64,000 nt of DNA, taken from positions 255,001 to 319,000 of the forward strand of contig NC_092671.1 in the NCBI RefSeq assembly GCF_964355755.1, in the 5' to 3' direction. The position numbers were made by a program, and so were the translations under genes. This DNA is from Antedon mediterranea. Lineage: Eukaryota; Echinodermata; Crinoidea; Comatulida; Antedonidae. This document shows, piece after piece, positions 52,703 to 64,000 of the stretch (positions within the stretch are counted from its first letter, which is position 1; every line of letters begins with the position of its first letter). The notes beneath the pieces were generated by a model, which saw only the letters and a program-made list of their open reading frames with translations, searched no databases and was not told where the DNA came from.

Positions 52703-52743
52703 CCATGTGAAAAACCGTCGCGTCGACGCGTCGTTCCACATGG
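52703..52743. repeat. 41-bp near-perfect CpG-rich palindrome
   Basis: Outer arms CCATGTG and CACATGG enclose a core with the perfect 12-base palindrome CGCGTCGACGCG. Both sides pair over most of their length. It is isolated in AT-rich sequence and no family is recognised. Confidence 0.8.
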
Positions 52744-54126
52744 GATACAACATCTTCTGACACTAAGGCTTCACAACGAACGTTTTCTAAATGGGCATCT
52801 TCTATCAAACATGTTCAATATTTAAGTAATTCATATTTCAACAGTTATTGGTTGTTGCCAACTCTTGGGAAATATGAGTGTGTTTTATATCGATTCCAAT
52901 TACCCATACACAACTAGCTGTGGTGGTCAGCTGGTCAAAGGGTCAATCTTTCTAGCTAGCTAGCTGTTTTCAGAACGACCTAATGTATTCTACTATATCA
53001 TCTAAATTGAATAATTATGCAAAAGTTTCATTTCGCAATGTTAATTCATTTGTCGATATTTACTTTTAATTTGTCTTTCCTCATTACAAGGGAATATTGA
53101 CGTATAATGCACACGATCATTCGTGAATATCTTTTCGACAAAGTATTTATATTTAACATAACGGTATAAAGGATATATGCTTTACTTATTGAATTCATGT
53201 TCTTAAGCAAAGTTAGGCATAGCAGTGTTCAACTGCTGGTTAAAATAAAGCATGTATGCCTAGTAACATTAGAGGTAAATGTAATGACAACGAATTGATT
53301 CTAGTTAAACTAAACAACATATAATATTATTATTATATTTGTACAGTTCGTTATAATTTTTCCAGGGATATTTTTTTTTTCGGTATAAAATATAAACATT
53401 TTTGTATACAATAACTAAACAAGAACGGTCACATTCATTCAAGTATGCCTTTTAGCTTCATTAAATTATTATGGAGATTTTCGTCCCCTGAGAGAGTCTC
53501 GTATCACTCTCTATAATTTGACAATGATGACGACAAGTAGACAAACAACATTAAGACGTTGCCTTATCATTTTCACTACACATTCGACATGTGTACATTG
53601 TGAAATTATTCGTATACGTTTGTCAATCGTACACGACCACCGCTGGTTCATCATTTCCGATATAAAAATAAATACCCGACCGTATGATTTCAGGGAAACT
53701 TTAACTCAAAGTCATTATGCCAGTATGATTCGTTTTAGACAATTTTCATATCGCTCCTGTTATCGGGTAAACTTTGTAGAAAATATATAATAATAAATAT
53801 CCATTATCTAATATGTTAAACAATGTTTTGTGTACAGTTATGATATCAATTTAAATGAAATACAAATTAGTAATTAATAGATTTTCATCGTCTAATTATT
53901 CATTTTATCGATAATGTATCAACATTCCATCATGGTTAGGTTAGATTAAAGACGGTTGTAAATTGTATCCAATCTGACGTGAAAATGTACTCATTACGTA
54001 TAATGAGAACGTGAGCGGATAAAATATGCAAACTGTTCCTAAGGGGAATCAAACCCACGATGTTGATCTTCTATGATTCGATTCTAAGAGTTCTTACTTA
54101 ATTGTTACAATGTTACGATAATAACT

Positions 54127-54273
54127 GGGTTCCCATTATGCACTCAACGCAAGAACATAAGCGCAAGTAATTTGACCAATCGCCGCGATGGATCGTCATC
54201 AATCTCGTCGTCGTCATTGGTCAAATGATTATTTGCGTTGCGCTTACGCCCGTGTGTGGCGTTCAGGGAACCG
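54127..54273. mobile_element. small fold-back MITE, copy B (most complete)
   Basis: Ends GGGTTCCCAT and, inverted, CGGTTCCCTG. Subterminal parts GCGCAAGTAATTTGACCAAT (left) and ATTGGTCAAAT..TTGCGTTGCGC (right) are inverse copies around a GATGGATC-containing centre. No coding capacity. It shares end and core sequence with the copies at 46861 and 59862. Confidence 0.75.
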
Positions 54274-54916
54274 AGATTTAGCACAACGTAGGGGATACTT
54301 TGCGATAAAACAAACGGAATAAAAAAGTAACTTCACGTCTTGTTGGTTTTAAAAGTAAGTTTCATCCCATGGGTGGTTATAAGTTTGTTTCATTCGTGAC
54401 GATCTGTTCTTATGACCGTGTGACTTGTGATGGTGAATTCAGTCGATACGACCAAACCACGCGAGTTTCATTCGTGGTGGTGTGCGTGTGCGAGTGAAAT
54501 GTGGCCATATAAAACTGCATTTATGGCCATACCAGATGTATACCGGTTTTACCAACATTGTATAGTTGCATCCACAATATCGTTATTATACTGCAATTTG
54601 AAACAGATGTGTGCACTTGTCTTTTAACGGTAGCATGATTAAGTTACCCCACTTAAAACATTCCACCGGGGAATGAACGTTTACAGACACCTTAGGGGTG
54701 AAGTTAATGGTCGTTATGTGTGTCGAATGATTTGATCCATTTAGCACAACTTATATTACATTTCCACTTAAATTAGCAACGTCATATCATCGATAATTAG
54801 CAAGCATTTAACCCAGCACTTTTTTTTTCATCAATTTTATGAAACATTGTAATATTAGCCGCTTTCTATTGTGTTTAATGTCGACGTGTCAATATAGCCT
54901 TACCTTTCTTACCACT

Positions 54917-55128
54917 GTAGGGACTATTAGTGTTAGTATAGGGACTGTTAGTATAGGGACTGTTAGTATAGGGACTGTTAGTATAGGGACTGTTAGTATA
55001 GGGAGCGTTATTATAGGGAATGTTAGTATAGGGAGTGTTGGTAGGGACTGTTAGTATAGGGACTGTTAGTATAATATGGAGTGTTAGTAGGGACTGTCAG
55101 TATAGGGCTGTTAGTATAGAGACTCTTA
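54917..55128. repeat. 15-bp minisatellite (GTTAGTATAGGGACT), left block
   Basis: Beginning of the large 15-bp array, ending at the first TTA copy (55126-55128) of an inserted element. Some units have lost bases, so spacing is irregular here. Confidence 0.93.
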
Positions 55129-55475
55129 GGGCCCGTTTATGAACAGCAAGTAACCGGATAACTTGTCATCTTTTGGGGTCATTAATCATACTTTAACGAC
55201 CCTTAATGGCTTTTTTGAGTACTACCACCTGGGTTATCCGGACCAACCTCAGCCCGGCAAATTTGGAGGGTTGGCTTGTCCTCGGGGGAGTTGAAAGCGA
55301 CCTTGCTGGATTAAACAATGTATTTTATGAGATAATCATGCACATCAGGCTGAAAATAAGGCCATGAGTAGCCGGATAACTAGAAGTCTGTAAACGGTAT
55401 TGAGAAGTTTGATTTAGCCTTGTCAGGAGAGACCTCTGGCATATCCAGATACTTTAAATGTTCATAAACACAACC
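55129..55475. mobile_element. Harbinger-like MITE, 347 bp, inside the 15-bp array
   Basis: The left end GGGCCCGTTTATGAACAG and, inverted, the right end GGTTGTGTTTATGAACAT share GTTTATGAACA. TTA flanks both sides (55126-55128 and 55476-55478). Removing the element and one TTA restores a normal array unit, GACTCTTAGTATAGGG. The interior has repeated CCGGATAAC words (near 55154, 55236 inverted, and 55373) but no ORF. The 3-bp TTA duplication and GGGCC tips suggest mobilisation by a PIF/Harbinger enzyme encoded elsewhere. Confidence 0.82.
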
Positions 55476-57749
55476 TTAGTATAGGGACTGTTAGTATAGG
55501 GACTGTTAGTAAATAGGGACTGTTAGTATAGGGACTGTTAGTATAGTGAGTGTTAGTATAGGGAGTGTTAGTATATGGACTGTTAGTATAGTGAGTGTTA
55601 ATATAGGGACTGTTAGTAAATAGGGACTGTTAGTATAGGGACTGTTAGTATAGCGAGTGTTAGTATAGGGACTGTTAGTAAATAGGGACTGTTAGTATAG
55701 GGACTGTTAGGATAGGGAGTGTTTGTATAGGGAGTGTTAGTATAGGGACTCTTAGTATAGGGACTGTTAGTATAGGGACTGTTAGTATAGGGAGTGTTAG
55801 TATAGGGACTGTTAGTATAGGGAGTGTTAGTATAGGGACTGTTAGTATAGGGAGTGTTAGTATAGGGACTGTTAGTATAGTGAGTGTTAGTATAGTGACT
55901 GTTAGTATAGGGACTGTTAGGATAGGGAGTGTTTGTATAGGGAGTGTTAGTATAGGGACTCTTAGTATAGGGACTGTTAGTATAGGGAGTGTTAGTATAG
56001 GGAGTGTTAGTATAGGGACTGTTAGTATAGGGAATGTTAGTATAGGGACTGTTAGTATAGGGAGTGTTAGTATAGGGACTCTTAGTATAGGGACTGTTAG
56101 TATAGGGACTGTTAGTATAGGGAGTGTTAGTATAGGGACTGTTAGTATAGGGACTCTTAGTATAGGGACTGTTAGTATAGGGACTGTTAGTATAGGGAGT
56201 GTTAGTATAGGGACTCTTAGTATAGGGACTGTTAGTATAGGGACTGTTAGTATAGGGAGTGTTAGTATAGGGACTCTTAGTATAGGGACTGTTAGTATAG
56301 GGACTGTTAGTATAGTGAGTGTTAGTATAGGGAGTGTTAGTATAGGGACTGTTAGTATAGTGAGTGTTAGTATAGGGACTGTTAGTATAGTGAGTGTTAG
56401 TATAGGAAGTGTTAGTATAGGGACTGTTAGTATAGGGACTGTTAGTATAGGGAATGTTAGTATAGGGACTGTTAGTATAGGGACTGTTAGTATAGTGAGT
56501 GTTAGTATAGGGACTGTTAGTATAGGGACCGTTAGTATAGGGACTGTTAGTATAGGTACTGTTAGTATAGGGACTGTTAGTATAGTGAGTGTTAGTATAG
56601 GGACTGTTAGGATAGGGAGTGTTTGTATAGGGAGTGTTTAGTATAGGGAGTGTTTAGTATAGGGACTGTTAGTATAGGGAGTGTTAGTATAGGGACTGTT
56701 AGTATAGGGACTGTTAGTATAGGGACTGTTAGTATAGGGAGTGTTAGTATAGGGACTGTTAGTATAGGGAGTTTTAGTATAGTGAGTGTTAGTATAGGGA
56801 ATGTTAGTATAGGGACTGTTAGTATAGGGAGTGTTAGTATAGGGACTGTTAGTATAGTGAGTGTTAGTATAGGGAATGTTAGTATAGTGAGTGTTAGTAT
56901 AGGGAATGTTAGTATAGGGACTGTTAGTATAGGGACTGTTAGTATAGGGACTGTTAGTATAGGGACCGTTAGTATAGGGACTGTTAGTATAGGGACTGTT
57001 AGTATAGGGAGTGTTTGTATAGGGAATGTTAGTATAGGGACTGTTAGTATAGGGACTGTTAGTATAGGGACTGTTAGTATAGGGACCGTTAGTATAGGGA
57101 CTGTTAGTATAGTGAGTGTTAGTATAGGGACTGTTAGTATAGGGACTGTTAGTATAGTGAGTGTTAGTATAGGGACTGTTAGTATAGGGAGTGTTAGTAT
57201 AGGGAGTGTTAGTATAGGGACTGTTAGTATAGGGACTGTTAGTATAGGGACTGTTAGTATAGGGACTGTTAGTATAGCGAGTGTTAGTATAGTGAGTGTT
57301 AGTATAGGGAATGTTAGTATAGGGACTGTTAGTATAGGGAGTGTTAGTATAGGGACTGTTAGTATAGTGAGTGTTAGTATAGGGAATGTTAGTATAGTGA
57401 GTGTTAGTATAGGGAATGTTAGTATAGGGACTGTTAGTATAGGGACTGTTAGTATAGGGACTGTTAGTATAGGGACCGTTAGTATAGGGACTGTTAGTAT
57501 AGTGAGTGTTAGTATAGGGACTGTTAGTATAGGGACTGTTAGTATAGTGAGTGTTAGTATAGGGACTGTTAGGATAGGGAGTGTTTGTATAGGGAGTGTT
57601 TAGTATAGGGACTGTTAGTATAGGGAGTGTTAGTATAGGGAATGTTAGTATAGGGACTGTTAGTATAGGGACTGTTAGTATAGGGACTGTTAGTATAGGG
57701 ACTGTTAGTATAGGGACTGTTAGTATAGTGAGTGTTAGTATAGGGACTG
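55476..57749. repeat. 15-bp minisatellite, main block (about 150 copies)
   Basis: Units read GTTAGTATAGGGA followed by CT, GT, AT or TC variants, with occasional TAGTGA and TAGCGA forms and a few 17-bp units (TAAATAGGG) near 55500-55700. The distinctive word GATAGGGAGTGTTTGTATAG marks four positions (55711, 55921, 56611 and 57573), showing that long blocks were duplicated. Since 15 is divisible by three and the unit has no stop in one frame, it yields meaningless open frames of 253 and 317 codons (VSIGT repeats). Confidence 0.96.
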
Positions 57750-58846
57750 ATTGACATTTGATTTAAAATTAGCAACAGAAAATCAAAATGGTTTTAACCA
57801 AATAATGAGGCAATCCAAGATGTATCATTACCCTAAACTGTTTTATATCTTAATCCTTACCTACATTACACTTATTTTAAAACTATGAAAATAACAATAA
57901 ATAATCACTTTAAACAAATCTTGTTGCTAGGCACGTGTGGTTTTAATTGTTACAGCACGAGTTATGTACATTTGAATCCTTTACGCATCATGCTTCACAC
58001 TTTTTTTTCAACTTAGCGATAATTCTGTTGCCATCCAAACGTGTGACTATCGTGATCGAAATTAGACGATATGCGCGAGAAATAAAAACATTTATGCAAT
58101 TTATCATAGCATCTCGGGAAAAGCAATTAGAGCTACAAATAAAAGCAACGGTAATTACACATAGTGACTGTTAGTGTAGATAGATAATAAAGTGGTTGAT
58201 TGAGTAACAGCCGCCAATGATGGGATCCATTTAAAGGTTTGGATGGTCAACTAATGCGACTATTATGTGTTCTCTGCTATCCTCTGGGATTTATCTTCAA
58301 TTATCGATTCCCATTGTTATGTCATCGTATTTTTTATTTACATATTTCGTGCCATCGTAAAATGAAGATTTAATACCACATACAACAAAAAACATTGTTT
58401 ATCTTGCAAATATGTGTATACCTTATTTAAGTTAAGTTACGGTTAAGTGTTTGTTTAAGCCTAGAGAGGGCGGTAGACATTATAATTATTAGGCTCTTCA
58501 ATAATGTTGCTTATCGCCATCTCTCTCTTTACATATAAAATTAATCTAAAAAGTTGTTTAGTGCACATTTCTTGCTAAAATTAAAATATGTGTAACATAA
58601 CACGATCAATGTTGTTTTATGTACAAGTATGTAATGGACGCTGGTGAAAGTTGAGCGGTAGAGGTTACTACAAATATATCAGTTTTATGAATAAATAGGG
58701 CGCTCTTATTCACTTTAATATATCGACATAACCAATACACTATACTAGGAATTGTATACGAAATAGGTATGGTTCAATTACTAAAAAATATATAGCATAT
58801 CCGATCACACTTTTATGGATATTGATTTGAAATAGGGCTGGTTGTT
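57750..58846. other. intron 2, noncoding stretch between arrays
   Basis: AT-rich, no exon recognised. A 75-codon ORF at 57947 has no identifiable domain. Confidence 0.5.
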
Positions 58847-59295
58847 CGATGCACTTGTGGTAAGCAAAGCCTAGATTATTCTAGGCACACTATTTAACGT
58901 TGGAGACGATCGATGCACTTGTGCTAATCAAAGCCTAGATTATTCTAGGCCGTATACTATTTAACGTTGGAGACGATCGATGCACTTGTGCTAATCAAAG
59001 CCTAGATTATTCTAGGCATACTATTTAACGTTGGAGACGATCGATGCACCTGTGCTAATCAAAGCCTAAATTATTCTAGGCATACTATTTAACGTTGGAG
59101 ACATCGATGCACCTGTGCTAATCAAAGCCTAGATTATTCTAGGCATACTATTTAACGTTGGAGACGATCGATGTACTTGTGCTAATCAAAGCCTAGATTC
59201 TAGGCCGCATACTATTTAACGTTGGAGACGATCGATGTACTTGTGCTAATCAAAGCCTAGATTATTCTAGGCATACTATTTAACGTTGGAGACGA
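58847..59295. repeat. 64-bp minisatellite with internal hairpins, seven copies
   Basis: Each unit carries GATCGATGCACTTGTGCTAA, a hairpin of GCCTAGA and TCTAGGC around TTAT, then ACTATTTAACGTTGGAGAC. One copy has lost part of the hairpin loop; others vary between CACTTG and CACCTG. The hairpin is conserved better than its loop. Confidence 0.95.
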
Positions 59296-62200
59296 TAAGG
59301 CTCGTAATGGCAACCAGGAGAGAACGGTCATTGGGGTTGTAATGAACTGATAGCATAACACATTGTGATTCCTTGCTACCATTCGAAAGTAGCCTACAAG
59401 GTGTGACGTCAAGGTGGCCATGTCATTTCGGCTGAGTAACTCTTTTATTTAGAAAATACGTGTATTAAAACATTACGATCGCGAACACAGTATAAAAGCG
59501 AAATTTGGTTGGTTTTTTTCTGGCCATAAGATATTGGATTAATTTGTTTCACGTATTTTTGTTTTATGACCACGTTGTTTACCTTTAACTTTAATATAAT
59601 TATTATAGAAAATCGAATTACATAACCTTATTTTTTAATGTGATGTGTTGTCGTTTGTGAATAATTATATTTGACTTTCAAATTAATTTCTTAACGAATA
59701 TTAAACTACTGTATTTGTAATAGTATTAATGATGATGTTAGTATGATTTGATCAAGGCCAGTTATAACAAGGATATCATTTCTGAAATTGGTTTATTAAT
59801 GATAAATCAATTGTGCATTTATATCCACACAAAAATATTCAAGAAGAAATGTTTGTGGGTCGGTTCCCATTCATAACCAAAATGTAAACGCAAGTAATTT
59901 TACCAGTCACAAGCGACGGATCGCCCCAAGTGTTGCGCGTACGTCATTACGTCATGACTGGGTACATATTTTATTGTACCTTTCTGATTTTATATAAATC
60001 CACCAAATTCAATTTTTTATATTTTATTTGTTTAAATAAAATTATCTTAATCTAATAAATGTACATTATGCAATACAATTTGCCGATTCCAGACATTGTT
60101 TCAATTGAGACGTTTTAGAATTGATTTGTTCGTGTATTTGGTATTGTCTCAAATTCAATGAATACATATTGTATGCTACTTTTAATTTAATTTCTACTGC
60201 AATATGATTCTCTATTGATAAGAACATGAAATATGAATATAGAATTACAATAGCATACTACTTTATTATTCATCGATGATATATTGCATTTAGAATATGT
60301 AAGAGTAAATATTGTCATTATTTGTTTATGTTTTATCAGAAAAAATAATATACAATTGGATATGTTTAATCATGCTTATATGATTTTCATACAATAAAAT
60401 ATCTATTTGGGCTATTTTTAGCCTTTGGAGTTGTGCTATACGATAACGTATCGGTATCACGACTCAAGAATAAGCCCACTTTTAAGAATAAGCCCACTTT
60501 TAGCAATGTACCGTACGTCTCACACACTGGATGTTATGTATATTATATCAAATCACAGTATAAACGTGGACACTATAAAACCAGGTGAATAATAAAATAT
60601 ATGAGCAGCTGACGCATTTTCTCCGTTGTCGTTGGGTTTTGGTTACGTTTTATTAGCCTGTATCTACGAAATATTTTACCTACACGATCCCTTTAATAGC
60701 TTAAATTGAAATTACAAATGTGTCCAAATGATTCATTATCCTCTTGCCGATGTGGTTTTAAAGTCTATTATTTATCGGGTTTCAGACAGTTTGGTTAGAT
60801 TTTCCTATGTAAATGAAAATACGACTTACAAAATGAGGTTGTTAGCCGAAATAGGAATCGTTTCCGATTTTAATTTATGCGACACACAAAACAAAGTAAA
60901 CAATAATAATATGTTCAACTTAACTCAACACTAAATGTTTGCGTATAGATAATAATGTTATTATTGGTTGGTTTTTGTAATTGTTTAGTAAAAATTATTT
61001 TTTGAGGTCTGTTTGTACTATAAATTATGTGCCACAACACATTTTTCACTCTCTCGATCTCTTAAACTTTAACAAATAATATATTTGTTTAGAAGTAATT
61101 AAATCTTTATTAAAATTGAATAAACATGTTAAGGTAGGACCTCAAACGCACATCACACAACGAATTTATTTCAGAACCATTTATCGCTGCTCATATGATT
61201 ATAACATTACATAAGTATTTGTTTTAATTTCTTCACTTCTTCCTCATGTTTTCATTGAATAGGAACAGTAAACATTTATTTCAGAGTATGTAAGTGATAT
61301 GATTGGTCACTGTTGTTAATGATTGCTAATGACGTCAACAAACGTCTTAATGTTGAGGAGTCACTGGCACCCGTGTAATTCCGTCGTATGCGATCTTATA
61401 AATTGCTTTGGATTAGTTGTTAAAATTGCTGAAAATATATATCTACATCATAATTATTCTAATATTACTAGAACATAGTCATAACTTTTTATACGATTCA
61501 ATAAAAGTCTTCAATTTTATTTCGATAGAACCCAGATTCGTGTGTACATTTTTCCTGACCTTGCCAATTTGTGTTTGTGTGCCCATCAGACAATTCTCTT
61601 ATACGGATAAAAATGGGGTAAACGACAGAAAAACATCGACAACAATTCACAAATGACAGACAAACAAGTCCAAAAATATAACGTGTTTTATTCTTAATAC
61701 GTATCGGTAAAACCATGTTATATTTATTAATGAAATTTGTTACGTTGAGTAGTTAAGCAGACGTTACGTGATAGTAATGAATTATGACGTCAGTGATTGA
61801 TTCGTTACGTTAGTGGATGATGCAGACTTGTTGGTCTGTATCCGTTGTTATGGTACACTTCGGGGTTTTTTTGTGGATTATGTTATTTTGATATGTAGCT
61901 TTGGTGATGAGACCCTTCTGATATAAAATGGTACTATAGATTACGTTATGGATGTACTGTTCATGTATTATTCACAATACACACTTTTCAGAGAGAAAAT
62001 AATTAGCTTGTAGGCTTATGTAAGCCGATTGTTTTGTTGTTGATTAGGGCCTATATTATTATTATTATTAATTGGTTGGTGTTGCGCTATAGCCTTCCCT
62101 CTAATGTGCTGAGAGTGTTTTGAAAGAATGTTGACAGTAGTACAGGTTATGTATTATAGTGGTAGTGTTGGATTGATGGAAAATGTAGCATCTATTCATG

Positions 62201-63200
62201 TTGTAGGCCATGACAACATCATGGGCGTGCTGCGGTGTAGTTAAGTTTATTTATTTATGCCTATACATTTTCATATGGATATATTTTCATAATATCATTG
62301 CAAATAATATTCATACTGTATTGACATGTAACATGAAACTATTATGTATCGTGTACCTCAAAAGGAAGCAAAAGTAATTTTGTCTCAGACATTTAATTTA
62401 AATCGTATAGTATCCGTACATAATGTATTACTGTCTTCTTTGTCTGAATTGCAAATGATGTAGCTACTATCCTATCTTTATAAATGAAGTTTGATCCTTT
62501 AAAACCTTGGAGAAAAGTATCTATATAATCCGTCAATATTAAAAGAAAATGAGGTTTTCTTTCAATATTTGATGTTATAGAATAATAAGACGGATAATAA
62601 TAATAAAGGTATTATTGTGAAATTCTATTATTGATATATTTATAGGCCTATAATTAGGATTATGATTATTTCAACTATTTTCAATAGTGCAATAAACGGC
62701 CATTAAATATATAAATAGGCCTATATTATTATTATAATTATATTATTCCATTCAATATATTAAATTATTGAATATGGTAATTATTTATGATTAACATGAA
62801 TAATCAAAACAATACTCTATAAATAATTACTTTAATATTAATCACTTTGAAATATACCAACAAGTATTTAAGCAAACTACGTATACTGGTACAAGTGGTT
62901 GTGTTGTGATTATATATGTTGGTGTAGTATTATCACACATTGTTACTAAAAAACCAATTATATTTCAAGTTAAAGGTTTAGTAGACCACAAGATGCTCAT
63001 ATAAAATTAGAATTCGAACAATACTACAGTTGAAAATAAGCCACATAATATCAACCCAATTTGTTTTTATAGTTTCCATATAGAGTTTCTATATTCTAAT
63101 TATTCAGTTGTTGAAATACTGCACTATAGTTTTAATGTACTTCCTTTATACCTTACTGTGCCACCATAAATAGAACTACAATAATAACAACTGTGTGTGC
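59296..63200. other. intron 2, last long noncoding stretch
   Basis: No exon recognised. A truncated fold-back MITE lies at 59862-59972. Several ATT/AAT runs occur near 62056 and 62592. ORFs of 68-79 codons (60728, 61417) are unsupported. Confidence 0.5.
59862..59972. mobile_element. small fold-back MITE, copy C (degenerate)
   Basis: Begins GGTTCCCATTCATAACC and contains AACGCAAGTAATTTTACCAG and a GACGGATC centre, matching the left half of the copy at 54127. The right half is shortened (GTTGCGCGTACG..). Confidence 0.5.
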
Positions 63201-63416
63201 ATCCAATGTTGAACGAGCGCACGAACCTCAGGCTCCGCGCACAAACCTTGTTGTACCCGTGGATCCGATGTTGAACGAGCGCACAAACCTCAGGCTCCGC
63301 GCACAAACCTTGTTGTACCCGTGGATCCGATGTTGAACGAGCGCACGAACCTCAGGCTCCGCGCACAAACCTTGTTGTACCCGTGGATCCGATGTTGAAC
63401 GAGCGCACGAACCTCA
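63201..63416. repeat. 62-bp GC-rich minisatellite, about 3.5 copies
   Basis: Unit landmarks are GTTGAACGAGCGCACGAACC, TCAGGCTCCGCGCACAAACC and TTGTTGTACCCGTGGATCCG. Copies are nearly identical (GCACGAAC/GCACAAAC), implying recent duplication, and are much richer in G+C than their surroundings. The minus-strand 60-codon ORF here is a repeat artefact. Confidence 0.95.
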
Positions 63417-64000
63417 ATTACTATTCCTGCCTTGTTGAAAAATAAAACAGTAAAATTGTTTGATTTATTTTAGGAATTCGGAGTATAATAAAGTTATCAA
63501 CATAGAGATATAAATGTCCTTAATTTATTGCAAGTTTATAGAGTTTTGGACAGCATTCAGTCAAGCATTTACAAAAATACTTTATAGGCCCATTCTATAA
63601 AATCGATGATAAATAACATTACGTTTACTGTATGTGTGTATGTTTAAGCTGAAATTGGTATTATTCATTGCATTGTTTTATTGCAATTTTTAAACATACA
63701 AACACTGTCAAAATACAACCTGAGAATCCCCGTGTGACCACCATGGACAATTTTCATATCTATTTCATGCGTCGGAGACGCGTTTCAGTCGTGTTTCAAC
63801 AACTTGACCGTTACTGTGTTTTTAGAACAGCTGCGTAGCAGCACCTTCACCTTCCCTGCGTTTTTCAGATCTATTTTAAGGATCACAAACTATATTTAAT
63901 GTAAAAATAATACTATAATGTCCTATTGCGATAACTTTTTTCGTCTTTAAATGGTTAAAAATATGAAATATTAATATGAAGTCGATTCCAATAATTAAAG
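63417..64000. other. noncoding end of window
   Basis: No exon, array or element recognised up to the end of the window. Confidence 0.5.

Larger units (their letters stand above)
51051..54916. other. intron 2, middle part
   Basis: No exon recognised. It contains a G-homopolymer at 51495-51505, a near-palindrome at 52703-52743 and a fold-back MITE at 54127-54273. ORFs of 60-95 codons (51303 minus, 53518 plus) are unsupported. Confidence 0.5.

Noticed and set aside
54040-54100. tRNA or tRNA-derived SINE on the minus strand
   Set aside because: A B-box-like GGGTTTGATTCC is visible but no A box at proper spacing and no cloverleaf.
55880-57603. Two long ORFs (253 and 317 codons) of VSIGT repeats
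   Set aside because: They only read through a 15-bp tandem repeat in a stop-free frame; there is no unique sequence, signal or splice support.

Overview
The window is visibly AT-rich eukaryotic genomic DNA with very low coding density, many short tandem-repeat arrays, and small inverted-repeat transposons. The only clear host gene is a natriuretic-peptide-receptor-type (receptor guanylate cyclase) extracellular domain, split by a large intron with GT-AG borders, so this is an animal. The recurrent GGCCTA/AGGCCTAG word, long introns and abundant MITEs would suit a marine deuterostome invertebrate such as an echinoderm or hemichordate. That assignment is an impression, not a proof.

Layout. 1-7370: noncoding, with a palindrome-rich satellite (1661-3049) and a Harbinger-like MITE (about 5522-6319). 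7371-14237: a decayed CACTA/EnSpm-like transposon about 6.9 kb long. It has CACAGCAAAATT termini and long AT-rich subterminal tandem arrays. Between them lie two divergent pseudogenes: the N-terminal part of a zinc-finger transposase on the minus strand, and an accessory ORF on the plus strand. 15412-16147: receptor exon 1 (signal peptide plus most of the ligand-binding domain). 16148-46513: intron 1, about 30.4 kb. It holds a 61-bp minisatellite split by a 1,076-bp MITE with an exact TTA duplication, a 56-bp minisatellite, a 943-bp long-TIR MITE, a MULE-like element with a near-perfect 10-bp duplication and a nested element, and several microsatellites. 46514-46815: receptor exon 2. From 46816 to the end: intron 2 as far as visible, with five arrays or elements (about 22-bp, 15-bp, 64-bp and 62-bp repeats, and a 347-bp MITE inside the 15-bp array). 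No third exon was recognised, so the transmembrane, kinase-homology and cyclase parts should lie beyond 64000.

How it works together. The two exons join in phase to give 346 residues of a secreted-side receptor domain that would sense a peptide ligand and control cGMP synthesis by a cyclase domain not in the window. Everything else is intronic or intergenic repeat turnover. Several long open frames (for example 253 and 317 residues of VSIGT repeats) are artefacts of repeats whose period is a multiple of three. I saw no CRISPR array, rRNA or convincing tRNA. The most notable mobile system is the CACTA-like element; I do not see evidence of a wholly new biological system.
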